Shown here: positions 1 to 10,225 of the stretch, piece by piece | How the letters are laid out: each line of letters starts with the position of its first letter | Position numbering within the stretch: the stretch's first letter is position 1 | Assembly (NCBI GenBank): GCA_028287035.1 | Contig: JAQBQL010000068.1 | Span: 1-47,236, forward strand | Length of the DNA: 47,236 nt | Reading direction: 5' to 3' | Origin: Labilithrix sp. | GTDB lineage: Bacteria; Myxococcota; Polyangia; Polyangiales; Polyangiaceae | Translations under genes and position numbers: made by a program | The notes under the pieces: generated by a model | Databases searched by the model: none | Told to the model about the DNA's origin: nothing | The model's input: the letters and a program-made list of their open reading frames with translations, nothing else

Positions 1-1160
1 CGGTGTTCCTGAAGCTGATGCTGAACTTCACCTGGTGGGTGAATCGCAAGGACACGTCGGGCAACAACGTCTTCCAGGGCGGCTTCCTCGGCCTCGACAA
101 CATCGGCGTCTTCGATCGCTCGAACGCGATGCCGACCGGCGGGCAGCTCGAACAGGCCGACGCGACGAGCTGGATGGGCATGTACTGCCTGAACCTGCTC
201 GCCATCGCCCTCGAGCTCGCCGTCGACAGCCCGAGCTACCAGGACGTCGCCAACAAGTTCTTCGAGCACTTCCTGCTCATCTCGCACGCCATGTCGAAGC
301 CCATCGAGGAGGGCGGCTCGTGCATGTGGGACGAGAAGGACGGCTTCTTCTACGATCTTCTCCGGCTGCCCGGCGCCGGAAGCGTGCCGATGCGCGTGCG
401 GTCGATGGTCGGCCTCATCCCGATCTTCGCCGTCGAGACCATCGAGGAGGCAGCGCTCGACCGGTTCCCGGCGTTCGTGAAGCGGGCGCGCTGGTTCGTG
501 TCGAACCGCCCCGAGCTCGCCGGCATGGGCGACGCCATCCTCGGCGGCGGCGGCAAGCGACGGCTCCTCGCGATCCTCGACCGCGAGCGCCTGGCGCGCG
601 TGCTCGCCCGCGTCCTCGACGAGAACGAGTTCCTCTCGCCCTACGGCATCCGTGCGCTCTCGCGCGCCCATGCCGATGCGCCGTACGAGGTCGACATCGA
701 CGGCCAGCGGCAGCGCGTGGACTACGAGCCCGGCGAGTCCTCTTCGGGCCTGTTCGGCGGCAACTCGAACTGGCGCGGGCCGGTGTGGATCCCGGTCAAC
801 TACCTCATGATCGAGGCGCTGCAGAAGTACCACCACTACTACGGCGAGAGCTTCCGCATCGAGTGCCCGACCGGCTCCGGGCGGTACATGAACCTGTGGG
901 AGGTGGCGAGCGAGCTGTCGCGCCGCCTCACCTCGCTGTTCGTGCGCGACGAGCACGGTCGCCGCCCCGCCGACGGAGGGGCGACCGACAGCAAGATGCA
1001 GCAGGACCCGGCCTTCCGCGAGCTCGTCACGTTCTACGAGTACTTCCACGGAGAGACCGGGCAGGGCCTCGGCGCCACCCACCAGACGGGGTGGACGGCG
1101 CTCGTCGCGAAGCTCATCGCGCAGAGCCCGCAGTGGGGGCACGGCCGCGGGCGACGGTGA
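1..1160 (+). CDS. Glucosidase, GH63/MGH1-like family, C-terminal part (5' truncated)
   Basis: The reading frame is open from the left edge, so the first in-frame GTG at 3 is unlikely to be the true start. The ~385 visible residues match the C-terminal (alpha/alpha)6-barrel of bacterial glucosidases of the mannosyl-oligosaccharide glucosidase-like (GH63) family, which are usually near 850-900 aa. Recognisable signatures are the aromatic stretch [26 protein letters not shown], the segment [35 protein letters not shown] and the closing [15 protein letters not shown]. From family knowledge these enzymes hydrolyse alpha-glucosidic bonds in oligosaccharides or glycosides; the substrate cannot be read from sequence. 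No signal peptide can be judged because the N-terminus is missing. The gene converges on the VWA lipoprotein gene with only 3 nt between stop codons. Confidence 0.85.
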   Translation, partial: VFLKLMLNFTWWVNRKDTSGNNVFQGGFLGLDNIGVFDRSNAMPTGGQLEQADATSWMGMYCLNLLAIALELAVDSPSYQDVANKFFEHFLLISHAMSKPIEEGGSCMWDEKDGFFYDLLRLPGAGSVPMRVRSMVGLIPIFAVETIEEAALDRFPAFVKRARWFVSNRPELAGMGDAILGGGGKRRLLAILDRERLARVLARVLDENEFLSPYGIRALSRAHADAPYEVDIDGQRQRVDYEPGESSSGLFGGNSNWRGPVWIPVNYLMIEALQKYHHYYGESFRIECPTGSGRYMNLWEVASELSRRLTSLFVRDEHGRRPADGGATDSKMQQDPAFRELVTFYEYFHGETGQGLGATHQTGWTALVAKLIAQSPQWGHGRGRR

Positions 1161-1163
1161 GCC

Positions 1164-2615
1164 TCAGAAGCCGACGTCGTGCATGCCGTCCGCGTTGAGG
1201 CGAAGCGCGTTCTCGCGCTGCACCGCGGGGGGCGCGGCGGGCATCGCCTGCGCGGTCTTGCGCGAAGCCGCCACGCGGCCGGCGGCGACCTGGAGGCGCT
1301 TCTTCTCGGCGGGGGCGGTGACGACCGCGGCCTGCGCCTGGAGCGCGTGCTCGGCCTTCGCGAGATCCTTGTCGGCCTCGTCGAAGCGCCCGTCGCTGAG
1401 CCGCTGGGCGGCCTGGATCTGCGAGCGTGACGCCTCGGTGATCGCGACGATCGCCTTCGTCCGTGAGCTCACCGAGCGCGCCACCGCGCCCTCGTCGCCC
1501 GAAAGCTGGGTGCGTGCCACGACCTCCTGCACGCGCTCGAGATCGCCCTCGGCGGCGTCGCGGAACCGGAGGCGGACGCTGGCGAGCGAGTGCGTCTGAC
1601 CCTCGAACGTTGCCGGATCGTTGATGCGCACGCGCACGAGCGCCTCGCGGTGCTGCCCGGCATGCAGCGCGCCGAGCGGGATGCGCATCGCGCCGTCACG
1701 CGTCTCGGTGCGCAGACCGTCGGCCGAGACGAGCGTGACCCCGGGCGCCGGCACGATCTCGACGAACGAGTCGCTGGCGAGGGTCGCATCGAGGAGCGCG
1801 AGCTCGCTCTCGAGGACGCTCGCCATCTGGCGCGGCTCGCCGATGTGGTAGAGGCGGCCGTTGGACCGGACCGACAGCGCGTCGAGCGTCTGCTCGTCGT
1901 AGTCGACGCCGACGCCGAAGGACGTGACCTGCGCGCGATGCTGGAGGCCGCGCTCGGCGACCGCGCCGAGCACCTCCGCGGTCGAGGGGCCGACGTTCGC
2001 GCGGCCGTCCGAGATCATGACGACGCGGCGGACCGTGTGCGAGGCGGGCGCGCCGGCCAGCTGCGACTCGGCGAGGTTCAGGCCCGCGAACATGTTGGTC
2101 GAGCCCTGCGGGACGAGGAGCGCGATCTGGCGGAGGATCTCGGAGCGGGAGCGCGCGTCGAGACGCGTTGGCGGCACGAGCACCTGCGCCTCGCTCGAGA
2201 ACGAGTCGAGCGTGACGATGTCGCCGTCGTGGAGGCTCTTGACCAGGGCGGCGGCGGCCCCGCGGGCGCTCTCGATCTTCGAGCCCGCCATCGATCCCGA
2301 CGTGTCGACGACCAGCGCGAGCTCCATCGGCGGGCGCGCCTGGGGCCGCGCTTCGGGAACGTCGACCCACACGCCGAGGAAAGTGTCGCGCGTGCCCGTC
2401 GCGAGAAGATCGCCCTCGGGCGAGGCGCCGATCCAGAGGCCATTGGCGGCGGGGCGCGGCCGGTCGGCCGCCGGTGCGGGTCCGTCGCTCGCGATCGCCG
2501 CGGCCTCGGAGCCCGGGCTCGCCGCCGCGGCGGCCGACGTCGCCCCCGGGCCTCCTTTCGTGCATCCGGTGAGCAGCGCGAGGGAGGAGGCGAGGAGGAG
2601 GCCGAGCTTTCGCAT
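1164..2615 (-). CDS. VWA-domain lipoprotein
   Basis: A 483-aa secreted lipoprotein. The signal peptide ends in a lipobox (LALLTGC, lipidated Cys18) and an Ala/Pro-rich linker follows. A von Willebrand A domain covers about residues 97-270, with a complete metal-ion-dependent adhesion site: DTSGSM at 104-109, Thr173 in GSTNM and Asp203 in SDGRAN. The C-terminal ~100 residues are Ala-rich and helical (about 380-450). The ATG at 2615 is chosen because GGAGGG lies 7 nt upstream and the signal peptide begins there; the longer open frame upstream is antisense to the sensor kinase. It is divergent from the kinase gene across about 80 nt and convergent with the glucosidase. By family it probably binds a protein ligand through a divalent metal at the cell surface or in the periplasm; the partner is unknown. 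Confidence 0.85.
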   Translation of the reverse strand: MRKLGLLLASSLALLTGCTKGGPGATSAAAAASPGSEAAAIASDGPAPAADRPRPAANGLWIGASPEGDLLATGTRDTFLGVWVDVPEARPQARPPMELALVVDTSGSMAGSKIESARGAAAALVKSLHDGDIVTLDSFSSEAQVLVPPTRLDARSRSEILRQIALLVPQGSTNMFAGLNLAESQLAGAPASHTVRRVVMISDGRANVGPSTAEVLGAVAERGLQHRAQVTSFGVGVDYDEQTLDALSVRSNGRLYHIGEPRQMASVLESELALLDATLASDSFVEIVPAPGVTLVSADGLRTETRDGAMRIPLGALHAGQHREALVRVRINDPATFEGQTHSLASVRLRFRDAAEGDLERVQEVVARTQLSGDEGAVARSVSSRTKAIVAITEASRSQIQAAQRLSDGRFDEADKDLAKAEHALQAQAAVVTAPAEKKRLQVAAGRVAASRKTAQAMPAAPPAVQRENALRLNADGMHDVGF

Positions 2616-2696
2616 GGCGCCCTCCAACGCGACTGGGCGGCGAAAGTTCTGTCCTCGTCGGCTTACGGTTCTCTTTTTTTCTTCCTCTGCTACGCC

Positions 2697-3833
2697 GTGG
2701 ACGTGGTGACCCCGAAGCCGACCTCCCGCGCCGCCCGCCGCTGGATCGGCGTGGCCGTGGTGCTCCTCGTGGTCCTGCTCCAGGCCGCCACCGAGCTCAT
2801 CGCGGGGCACGAGCGGCCGCGCATCCTGGTCCGCCTCGGCCTCGCGGCGCTGCAGATGCCGCTCCTGATGCTGACGCTGTCCGCCTCGTTCGAGTGGGCG
2901 ACGCGGCGCCGCCTCGGCTCGATCGCGACGCTCCTCATGGGCGCGGCCATCGCGGGCGTCCTCGGCGCGCTGTTCGGCGTCTTCTTCTGGAAGATGACCG
3001 AGCTCTCGCCGGCGTTCCGGATGCGGCCCGGCGGGCCTCCGCTCGACCCGTGGAAGTCGGTCGCCTTCGGCGTCCTCACGGGGCAGTTCCACTTCGGCAT
3101 CTGGGCGCTCGCCTTCGTCTACCCGTTCGCGGTCGAGGACGCGCGGCTCCGCGCGCTCGAGGCCGAGCGCCTCAAGAGCGCCGCCGACCTGGCGCGGCTC
3201 CGCGCCCACCTCGAGCCGCATTTCCTGCTGAACACCCTGAACGCGATCGCCGGGCTCGTGACCGACGACCCGCGCGCCGCGCGGCGCCTCCTCGCCGCCC
3301 TCGGCGATCTGCTCCGCGACGCGACGCGCGAGGACGAGATGCAGGCGATGGGCGACGAGGTGGAGTGGCTGCGCCGGTACGCTGCGATCCTCGAGGCGCG
3401 GTACGACGGCACGATCACCTTCCGGTGGGACGTGGACGCGCGGGCGAGCGAGCTGCTCGTGCCCCGGCTCCTCCTCCAGCCGCTCGTCGAGAACGCCGTG
3501 AAGCACGGGGCGCTGGCGCGCGGGAAGGGGGGCGAGGTCACGATCGCCGTCCACGTCGACGACGCGGCCCGGCTGCTCCGGTGCTCGATCGCCGACAACG
3601 GGCCGGGGATCGGCGAGGCGCCCACCCGCTCGGGCGCGTTCGGCCTCGACGCGGTCCGTCGGCGGCTCTCGCTGAAAGACGAGCGCGCCGAGCTCCGCAT
3701 CGAGTCGTCGGCCGCCGGCACGCGGGTGCTCGTGGACTGGCCGATCGACGGCGCGCTTCCCGCCCCGGCGCTCGCGCGTCCGGCGGCGCTGCACGACCGT
3801 GCCACCACCACCGCCGCCGCGGAGGTCACGTGA
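2697..3833 (+). CDS. LytS/YehU-type membrane sensor histidine kinase
   Basis: A ~378-aa kinase with four predicted membrane helices (about 15-36, 43-65, 72-98, 122-146), then a short coiled segment and a His_kinase domain. The H-box HFLLNTLNAI places the phospho-accepting His near residue 175. The N-box LLQPLVENAVKHG is at about 259-271 and the G-box ADNGPGIG near 299-306. This is the architecture of LytS/AlgZ-like kinases, which pair with LytTR regulators, and such a regulator follows with a 4-nt GTGA overlap. The start is uncertain: GTG at 2697, 2703 and 2706 are in frame and none has a clear Shine-Dalgarno sequence. The open frame extends far upstream only because it is antisense to the VWA gene. 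The next operon, a MacAB-TolC exporter, is a plausible target of the pair (inference). Confidence 0.88.
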   Translation: MDVVTPKPTSRAARRWIGVAVVLLVVLLQAATELIAGHERPRILVRLGLAALQMPLLMLTLSASFEWATRRRLGSIATLLMGAAIAGVLGALFGVFFWKMTELSPAFRMRPGGPPLDPWKSVAFGVLTGQFHFGIWALAFVYPFAVEDARLRALEAERLKSAADLARLRAHLEPHFLLNTLNAIAGLVTDDPRAARRLLAALGDLLRDATREDEMQAMGDEVEWLRRYAAILEARYDGTITFRWDVDARASELLVPRLLLQPLVENAVKHGALARGKGGEVTIAVHVDDAARLLRCSIADNGPGIGEAPTRSGAFGLDAVRRRLSLKDERAELRIESSAAGTRVLVDWPIDGALPAPALARPAALHDRATTTAAAEVT

Positions 3834-4609
3834 CGACGGCGGCGCCGGCCCGGCTGCGCGCGCTCGTCGTCGAGGACGAGTGGCCGGCGCGGAACTTCCT
3901 CGTCGAGCTCCTCGAGGGCTCGGGCCTCGCCGAGGTGGTCGGCGCGGTCGGCACCGCGGACGAGGCGCGTCAGGCCCTGACCGCGCCCGACCGCGTCGCC
4001 GTCGACGTGCTCTTCCTCGACGTGCAGCTCGCGGCCGGCGAGCGCGAGGGGCTCGACATCCTTCGCTCGCTCGACGCAGCCGGCGGGCCGCTCGTGGTGC
4101 TCGCCACGGCGTCGCGCGACCACGCCGTCGAGGCGTTCGAGCTCGGCGTCCTCGACTACCTCCTGAAGCCCTTCAGCGAGGACCGCGTCGAGAGCTGCCT
4201 CCGGCGCATCCTCGAGCGGCGGCCCTCGCGTCCGCCCGCGCCGATGGCGCCGCAGCGGATCGTTGCGCGTCGCAAGAAGAGCCTCGTCTTCCTCGACGCC
4301 GACGAGGTGTGGGCGTTCGAGGCCGCGCACCGGCTGACGTTCGTTCACACGCCGCACGGCACGTTCGACCTCGACCTGTCGCTCGCCGCCATCGAGGCGT
4401 CGTTCGGTCGCAAGCTCACGCGCGTCCATCGCAGCTGGCTCGTGAACCCGATGTTCGTGAAGGAGCTCGAGCGCGACGGCAGCGACACCCGTCTCCTCGT
4501 CGGCTCCGCGGTCGGTCAGCCGGGCTTGCACGTGCCGGTCGCGCGCGAGCGGGCGCAGGAGCTTCGCGACCTCCTGCTGGCGAACGCGACCGGCCTCCGC
4601 CGCGGCTGA
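3830..4609 (+). CDS. LytTR-family response regulator
   Basis: A 259-aa regulator. The receiver domain (about 9-125) has acidic residues in VVEDE (15-17), phospho-acceptor Asp64 in LFLDV, Thr93 and the conserved Lys113 in DYLLKPF. The LytTR DNA-binding domain spans about 148-255, with RVHRSWLVNPMFVKEL typical of the family. The GTG start at 3830 overlaps the kinase stop by 4 nt (GTGA) and is preceded by a perfect GGAGG, so the two are translationally coupled. From family knowledge it is phosphorylated by the upstream kinase and binds promoter repeats through the LytTR beta-fold. Its natural target may be the exporter operon starting 127 nt downstream, but I could not identify a pair of LytTR direct repeats there by eye. 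Confidence 0.92.
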   Translation: MTTAAPARLRALVVEDEWPARNFLVELLEGSGLAEVVGAVGTADEARQALTAPDRVAVDVLFLDVQLAAGEREGLDILRSLDAAGGPLVVLATASRDHAVEAFELGVLDYLLKPFSEDRVESCLRRILERRPSRPPAPMAPQRIVARRKKSLVFLDADEVWAFEAAHRLTFVHTPHGTFDLDLSLAAIEASFGRKLTRVHRSWLVNPMFVKELERDGSDTRLLVGSAVGQPGLHVPVARERAQELRDLLLANATGLRRG

Positions 4610-4619
4610 CCGATCCGCT

Positions 4620-4636
4620 CCCCCGTGCCTCGGGGG
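4620..4636 (+). terminator. Stem-loop after the LytTR regulator gene
   Basis: Perfect inverted repeat CCCCCG / CGGGGG (6 bp, all GC) with a 5-nt loop, 11 nt after the regulator stop codon. It separates the two-component genes from the tolC-macAB operon. No T-tract follows, so it is at best a weak intrinsic terminator or an RNA 3' end. Confidence 0.4.
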
Positions 4637-4736
4637 TGACGGCTCGTGGCGCCGGGAGCACCTCCGGTCGGATCCACGTCACCCCTCTTTCGCTTCCTGG
4701 CATCGATCGGCGGTGCATGTATGGTTCGCCTCCTCC

Positions 4737-6197
4737 ATGAGGCAGAAGAAGGCTCTGTTCGGCACGCTCGCACTCGCGCTCACGACCGCCGGCATGGGGA
4801 CGGTCTCCCGCTACGCCGCTGCGCAGCAAGGCAAGCCCCTCGACCCGAACGCGCCCATCGCCACGACGCCGGTCGGCGCGGGCGCGGTCGCTCCTTACAC
4901 GCCGCCCACCGTGAACGACCCGATGCTGATCGCGCCGGCCGGCCCGAAGCGAGAGGTCGCGTCATGGGTCGACGCGGTCGCGCTGACCCGGTCCCGTTCC
5001 ACCGACCTCGCGACGGCGCTCGCGGAGGTGACGCGGGCCGAGGCACAGACGCGCGTCGCGTTCGCGGCCATCCTTCCCACCATCAACGGCAGCGTGAGCT
5101 ATCCGCACCAGTTCATCACGAAGGAGACGCAGGTCCTCGGCTCGCCCGGCGACCCGCCGCGCACCGTGACGAGCCCGCAGAGCGACTACTTCAACGCGGG
5201 GCTCACGCTCCAGCAGTCGGTCGTCAACGTGCAGTCGTGGCACAGCATCAAGACGAGCAAGGAGAACGAGAAGGCCGAGAAGCTGACCGCCGAGGACACC
5301 TCGCGCCAGATCACGCTCGGCGTCGCCCGGTCGGTCGTCGCGGTGGTGGCGGCGGAGCGCGTCGCGGAGCTGAACCGCATCGGCCTCCGCACCGCCCTCG
5401 AGCGCCGCGAGCTCACGTCACGCAAGCAGGTCCTCGGGGTGGGCACGGGGCTCGACGTGGTCCGCGCCGACCAGGACGTGTCGAGCGCGCGCGCCGCGAT
5501 CGTGAGCGGCGACGAATCCCTCCGGAAGTCGCGCGAGTCGCTCGGGCTCGCGCTCGGCTTTCCCGAGCAGGTCGGCGTCGCGAAGGGCATCAGCGTCGAC
5601 GCGGTCGCCCAGGAAGCGGAGCGCACGTGCCCGCGCCTCGACCAGCTCGACCAGCGTGCCGACATCGCCTCCGGCGAGAAGCGCCTCGAGATCGCGGGCC
5701 GCAACGTCGACAACGTGAAGCTCGGGTTCCTCCCGACGATCGGCGCCCAGAGCAACTTCTCCACGACCACCGCCGATCTCGGCAACAGCGCGCAGCGGAG
5801 CTCGTGGAGCATCACCGCCGTGCTGAGCGTGCCCATCTGGGATGGCGGCGCGCGGTACGGCGCCCTCCGCAGCGCGCGCGCGCTCCGCGACGAGGCGGGC
5901 TTCTCGCTCGAGGCGCAGCGCCGGAACGCGACCATCGAGATCGCGCAGGCGCGCCGCAGCGTGACGGTCGCCGAGTCGGCCCTCGACGTCGCGCGCCAGA
6001 CGCGTGAGCTCGCCGCCCGCGTCGACCAGCTCACGCAGACCGCGTATCGTGCCGGGCAGGGGACGAGCCTCGAGCTCGTCACCGCAGCCGCGGCGCTCCG
6101 CTCCGCGGAGGTGTCCCTCGCGTTACGCGAGTTCGATGTGGTGAGCGCCCGGCTGGACGCGCTCTTCGCCCTCTCTCACTGCACGACGACGACATGA
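4737..6197 (+). CDS. TolC-family outer membrane efflux protein
   Basis: A 486-aa protein with an N-terminal signal peptide (MRQKK followed by a hydrophobic core, likely cleaved after an Ala-rich site near residue 29) and the two-fold helical repeat organisation of outer membrane efflux proteins. Long Ala/Arg/Glu-rich helices and beta-strand-like segments (SVSYPHQFITKETQ; NFSTTTADLGNS; LSVPIWDGG) support this. The PIWDGG segment in the second repeat is characteristic of TolC-like proteins. By family it forms a trimeric outer membrane channel and periplasmic tunnel that docks to the adaptor encoded next. The ATG at 4737 is chosen because it begins a compact signal peptide; a GTG at 4713 is also in frame, and neither has a good Shine-Dalgarno sequence. 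The stop overlaps the adaptor ATG (ATGA), so the genes are coupled. Confidence 0.92.
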   Translation: MRQKKALFGTLALALTTAGMGTVSRYAAAQQGKPLDPNAPIATTPVGAGAVAPYTPPTVNDPMLIAPAGPKREVASWVDAVALTRSRSTDLATALAEVTRAEAQTRVAFAAILPTINGSVSYPHQFITKETQVLGSPGDPPRTVTSPQSDYFNAGLTLQQSVVNVQSWHSIKTSKENEKAEKLTAEDTSRQITLGVARSVVAVVAAERVAELNRIGLRTALERRELTSRKQVLGVGTGLDVVRADQDVSSARAAIVSGDESLRKSRESLGLALGFPEQVGVAKGISVDAVAQEAERTCPRLDQLDQRADIASGEKRLEIAGRNVDNVKLGFLPTIGAQSNFSTTTADLGNSAQRSSWSITAVLSVPIWDGGARYGALRSARALRDEAGFSLEAQRRNATIEIAQARRSVTVAESALDVARQTRELAARVDQLTQTAYRAGQGTSLELVTAAAALRSAEVSLALREFDVVSARLDALFALSHCTTTT

Positions 6198-7540
6198 AGA
6201 AGAAGCTGATCGGTTGGCTCGTGACCCTCGTGGTGCTCGGCGGCATCGGCTTCGGGATCTGGCGGTACCAGAAATCCCATGCTGCGCCGGACGTCGTCTG
6301 GAAGACGGCGCCCGTCGAGAAGAAGAAGATCGCGGCGAAGGTGACGGCGAGCGGCACGCTGTCGGCGACCGTGACCGTCACCGTCGGCTCGCAGGTGAGC
6401 GGCCGCATCTCGAAGCTCTTCGCCGACTTCAACACCGCGGTGAAGAAGGGGCAGCTCCTCGCCAAGCTCGATCCGCAGCTCTTCCAGGCCGCCGCCGAGC
6501 AGTCGAACGCCAACTACATGGCGGCGAAGGCGAACGTCGCCAAGGCGGTCGCGCAGGAGAAGGACGCCGATCTGGTGCTCGCGCGCACGAAGTCGCTCGC
6601 CGAGGGATCGCTCGCCTCGCTCTCCGACCTGCAGACCGCCGCGACCAACGTGAGCGTCGCGAAGGCCGCGACCCAGGCCGCCGAGGCGTCGCTCGCGCAG
6701 GCGAGCGCGGCGCTCCACCAGGCGCAGGTGAACCTCTCGTACTGCGACATCTACTCGCCCATCGACGGCACCGTCATCTCGCGGGCGGTCGACGTCGGGC
6801 AGACCGTGGCCGCGTCGATGTCCGCGCCGGTCATCTTCACGATCGCCGAGGACCTCCACACCATGCAGGTCCACACGAGCGTGGCCGAGGGCGACGTCGG
6901 GCGCCTCCTCGCCGACATGGACGCGAGCTTCACGGTCGACGCCTTCCCGGGCCAGGTGTTCAAGGGCAAGGTCAGCCAGATCAGGAATGCCGCTACCACG
7001 GTGTCGAACGTCGTCACCTACGACGCGGTCATCGACCTCGAGAACAAGGACCTCCGGCTGCGGCCCGGCATGACCGCTTCGGTCACCATCATCTACGCGG
7101 AGCGTGACGACGCGCTCGCCGTCAGCAACGCCGCCTTGCGCTTCCATCCGCCGCCCGAGGTCGCGTCGGCCGTCGCGAGCGGATCGGGCGCTCCCGGTCA
7201 CGGCGGCGACGGCGGCGCGCCCGCCGGGTCGGCCAGCGCCGGCCGTGAGCGGCGGGCGAGGGGAGCCGGCGGCGGATCGGGCGGGGGCGGGGAAGGCGCG
7301 AGCGAGCGGCGCAGCATCTACGTCATGCGGAACGGCCGGCCGGAGGCGATCCGCATCGTCGCCGGCCTGTCCGACGGCACGGTCACGGAGGTCGTGAAGG
7401 GCGAGCTCGCGGTCGGCGACGAGGTCATCACCGACGTCGTCATCAGCGGCAGCAAATCCGCCTCGGGCGGCGGCGGCGCTCCGGGCGGCGCGCCTCCGGG
7501 CGGCGCAGGCGGCGCCCCGCGCATGGGGCGCATGTTCTGA
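6194..7540 (+). CDS. macA: MacA-like periplasmic adaptor (membrane fusion protein)
   Basis: A 448-aa HlyD/MacA-family adaptor. One membrane anchor lies at about 5-24, then the first half of the lipoyl domain (about 55-95), a helical hairpin rich in Ala and Gln (about 97-178), the second lipoyl half (SYCDIYSPIDGTVISRAVD, about 182-200) and beta-barrel/membrane-proximal domains to about 320 and 372-420. By family it bridges the inner membrane ABC transporter and the TolC channel. Two low-complexity stretches are unusual: a Gly/Ala/Arg-rich insert at about 321-371 that splits the membrane-proximal domain, and a Gly/Pro-rich tail at 422-448. The start overlaps the tolC-like stop by 4 nt, and the ATPase gene begins 1 nt after its stop. 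Confidence 0.92.
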   Translation: MKKKLIGWLVTLVVLGGIGFGIWRYQKSHAAPDVVWKTAPVEKKKIAAKVTASGTLSATVTVTVGSQVSGRISKLFADFNTAVKKGQLLAKLDPQLFQAAAEQSNANYMAAKANVAKAVAQEKDADLVLARTKSLAEGSLASLSDLQTAATNVSVAKAATQAAEASLAQASAALHQAQVNLSYCDIYSPIDGTVISRAVDVGQTVAASMSAPVIFTIAEDLHTMQVHTSVAEGDVGRLLADMDASFTVDAFPGQVFKGKVSQIRNAATTVSNVVTYDAVIDLENKDLRLRPGMTASVTIIYAERDDALAVSNAALRFHPPPEVASAVASGSGAPGHGGDGGAPAGSASAGRERRARGAGGGSGGGGEGASERRSIYVMRNGRPEAIRIVAGLSDGTVTEVVKGELAVGDEVITDVVISGSKSASGGGGAPGGAPPGGAGGAPRMGRMF

Positions 7541-7541
7541 G

Positions 7542-8311
7542 ATGACGGGCGAGCCGCTCATCGTCGTCAAGGACGTCACGAAGGTCTACCAGACCGGCGA
7601 CGTCGAGGTGCATGCGCTGGCCGGCGTCTCGCTCGAGATCTTCCCGGGCGAGTTCGTCGCCATCATGGGCTCGTCCGGATCGGGCAAGTCGACCCTGATG
7701 AACATCCTCGGCTGCCTCGACCGACCGACCGCTGGCGTCTACACGCTGGCCGGTCGCCAGGTCGCCCGCATGAACCGCGACGAGCTCGCCGAGACGCGCA
7801 ACGAGGTCCTCGGGTTCGTGTTCCAGAGCTTCAACCTGCTGGCCCGTACGTCGGCGCTCGAGAACGTCGAGCTGCCCCTCGTGTACCGCGGCGTCGGCAG
7901 CAAGGAGCGCCGTCGGCGGGGCACGATCGCCCTCGAACGCGTCGGCCTCGGCAAGCGCCTCGACCACACCCCGGCGCAGCTCTCCGGCGGCCAGCAGCAG
8001 CGCGTCGCGATCGCGCGGGCGCTCGTCGGCGAGCCCAAGGTGATCCTCGCCGACGAGCCCACCGGTAACCTCGACTCGCGGACGAGCACCGAGGTCATGG
8101 GCCTCTTCCAGGAGCTCGGGCGCCAGGGCATCACGGTCGTGCTCGTCACCCACGAGCCGGACATCGCCGAGTTCGCGTCGCGTGTCATCGTGGTCCGCGA
8201 CGGCCTCATTCGCTCCGACGACAAGCAGCAGCCGCGGATCGCCGAGTCCGCGCCATCGGTGCCGCCCGCCGCCCCTCCGGCGCTCGTCACGCCCGGGAAA
8301 GCGAGCGCGCC

Positions 8312-8315
<4 letters not shown>
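7542..8315 (+). CDS. ABC transporter ATPase, MacB/LolD type
   Basis: A 257-aa nucleotide-binding subunit with a complete motif set: Walker [10 protein letters not shown] (43-51), Q-loop Gln95 in FVFQSFNLL, signature LSGGQQQR (147-154), Walker B VILADEP (167-173) and H-loop His204. The sequence around [10 protein letters not shown] and TGNLDSRTS is typical of the MacB/LolD/FtsE group that drives mechanotransmission rather than classical transport. The C-terminal ~30 residues are a Pro/Ala-rich extension beyond the usual end. It is encoded apart from its membrane partner, unlike E. coli MacB where both domains are fused. Its stop overlaps the permease GTG start (GTGA). It would power export through the adaptor and TolC-like channel. 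Confidence 0.95.
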
Positions 8316-9541
<1,226 letters not shown>

Positions 9542-9574
9542 ACGCGACCGCGAGGTGAGCTAGCGTGCCCGGCG

Positions 9575-10162
9575 ATGGCTGCCGAAGTGTTCGACGCTCG
9601 CTACTACGACCGCTTCTACAAGAGCGCCCGGACGCGCGTCCACGGGAAGACCGAGGTGGCGCGCCTGTGCACCGCGGTCACCGCGATGCTCGACTGGTGG
9701 CAGGTGCCGGTGGACAGCGTGCTCGACGTGGGCGCGGGCGTCGGGATGTGGCGTGACTGGTTCAAGAAGCATCGCCCCACCGTCTCGTACCGGTCTACCG
9801 AGGTGAGCCGCTACGCCTGCGCGCAGTACGGCCACGAGCAGCGCGACATCACTCGGTGGAAGGATCGCGCGAGCTTCGACCTCGTGGTCTGCCAGGGCGT
9901 CCTCCCGTACATCGACGACGCGGGCTGCGCGAAGGCGATCGACAACCTGGCGGCGATGACGGGCGGCTTCCTCTACCTCGAGGCGATCACGAAGAGCGAC
10001 CTCCGCGAGATCATCGACCAGCAGAAGACCGACGTGAAGGTCCACGGTCGCACCGGCGCCTGGTACCGGAAGCGTCTCGGCAAGCACTACGTCGAGGTGG
10101 GATGTGGGCTCTGGGCGAAGCGCGACGCGCCGGTGCTCTTCTACGAGCTCGAACGCCGCTGA
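9575..10162 (+). CDS. Class I SAM-dependent methyltransferase
   Basis: A 195-aa protein with a Rossmann-type methyltransferase fold. Motif I is VLDVGAGVGMWRDW at about 49-62, and FDLVVCQGVLPYIDD (about 107-121) is the motif IV/post-IV region. The N-terminal segment with repeated Tyr/Phe (FDARYYDRFYKS) is common in small-molecule or protein methyltransferases of this class. The substrate is unknown. It lies 33 nt after the permease gene on the same strand but shows no functional link. The ATG at 9575 is used although the purine-rich GAGGTGAG upstream is rather far (about 17 nt). Confidence 0.85.
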   Translation: MAAEVFDARYYDRFYKSARTRVHGKTEVARLCTAVTAMLDWWQVPVDSVLDVGAGVGMWRDWFKKHRPTVSYRSTEVSRYACAQYGHEQRDITRWKDRASFDLVVCQGVLPYIDDAGCAKAIDNLAAMTGGFLYLEAITKSDLREIIDQQKTDVKVHGRTGAWYRKRLGKHYVEVGCGLWAKRDAPVLFYELERR

Positions 10163-10206
10163 GCGGCGGCCCGCATCACCGAAGTGAGCTGGCAGCCGCG
10201 CTGCCA
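10154..10206 (+). terminator. Two consecutive stem-loops at the end of the methyltransferase gene
   Basis: The first hairpin (10154-10168, CGCCGC/GCGGCG) holds the methyltransferase stop codon TGA in its loop. The second (10190-10206, TGGCAGC/GCTGCCA with a CGC loop) lies just before the next gene. Neither has a T-tract, so a termination role is inferred from structure only. Confidence 0.35.
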
Positions 10207-10225
10207 TCGGTTAGAGTCGGGCTTG

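Noticed and set aside
2616..3794. Upstream extension of the VWA lipoprotein frame to 876 aa
   Set aside because: The extra residues are antisense to the sensor kinase. A ribosome binding site and lipoprotein signal peptide mark the true start at 2615.
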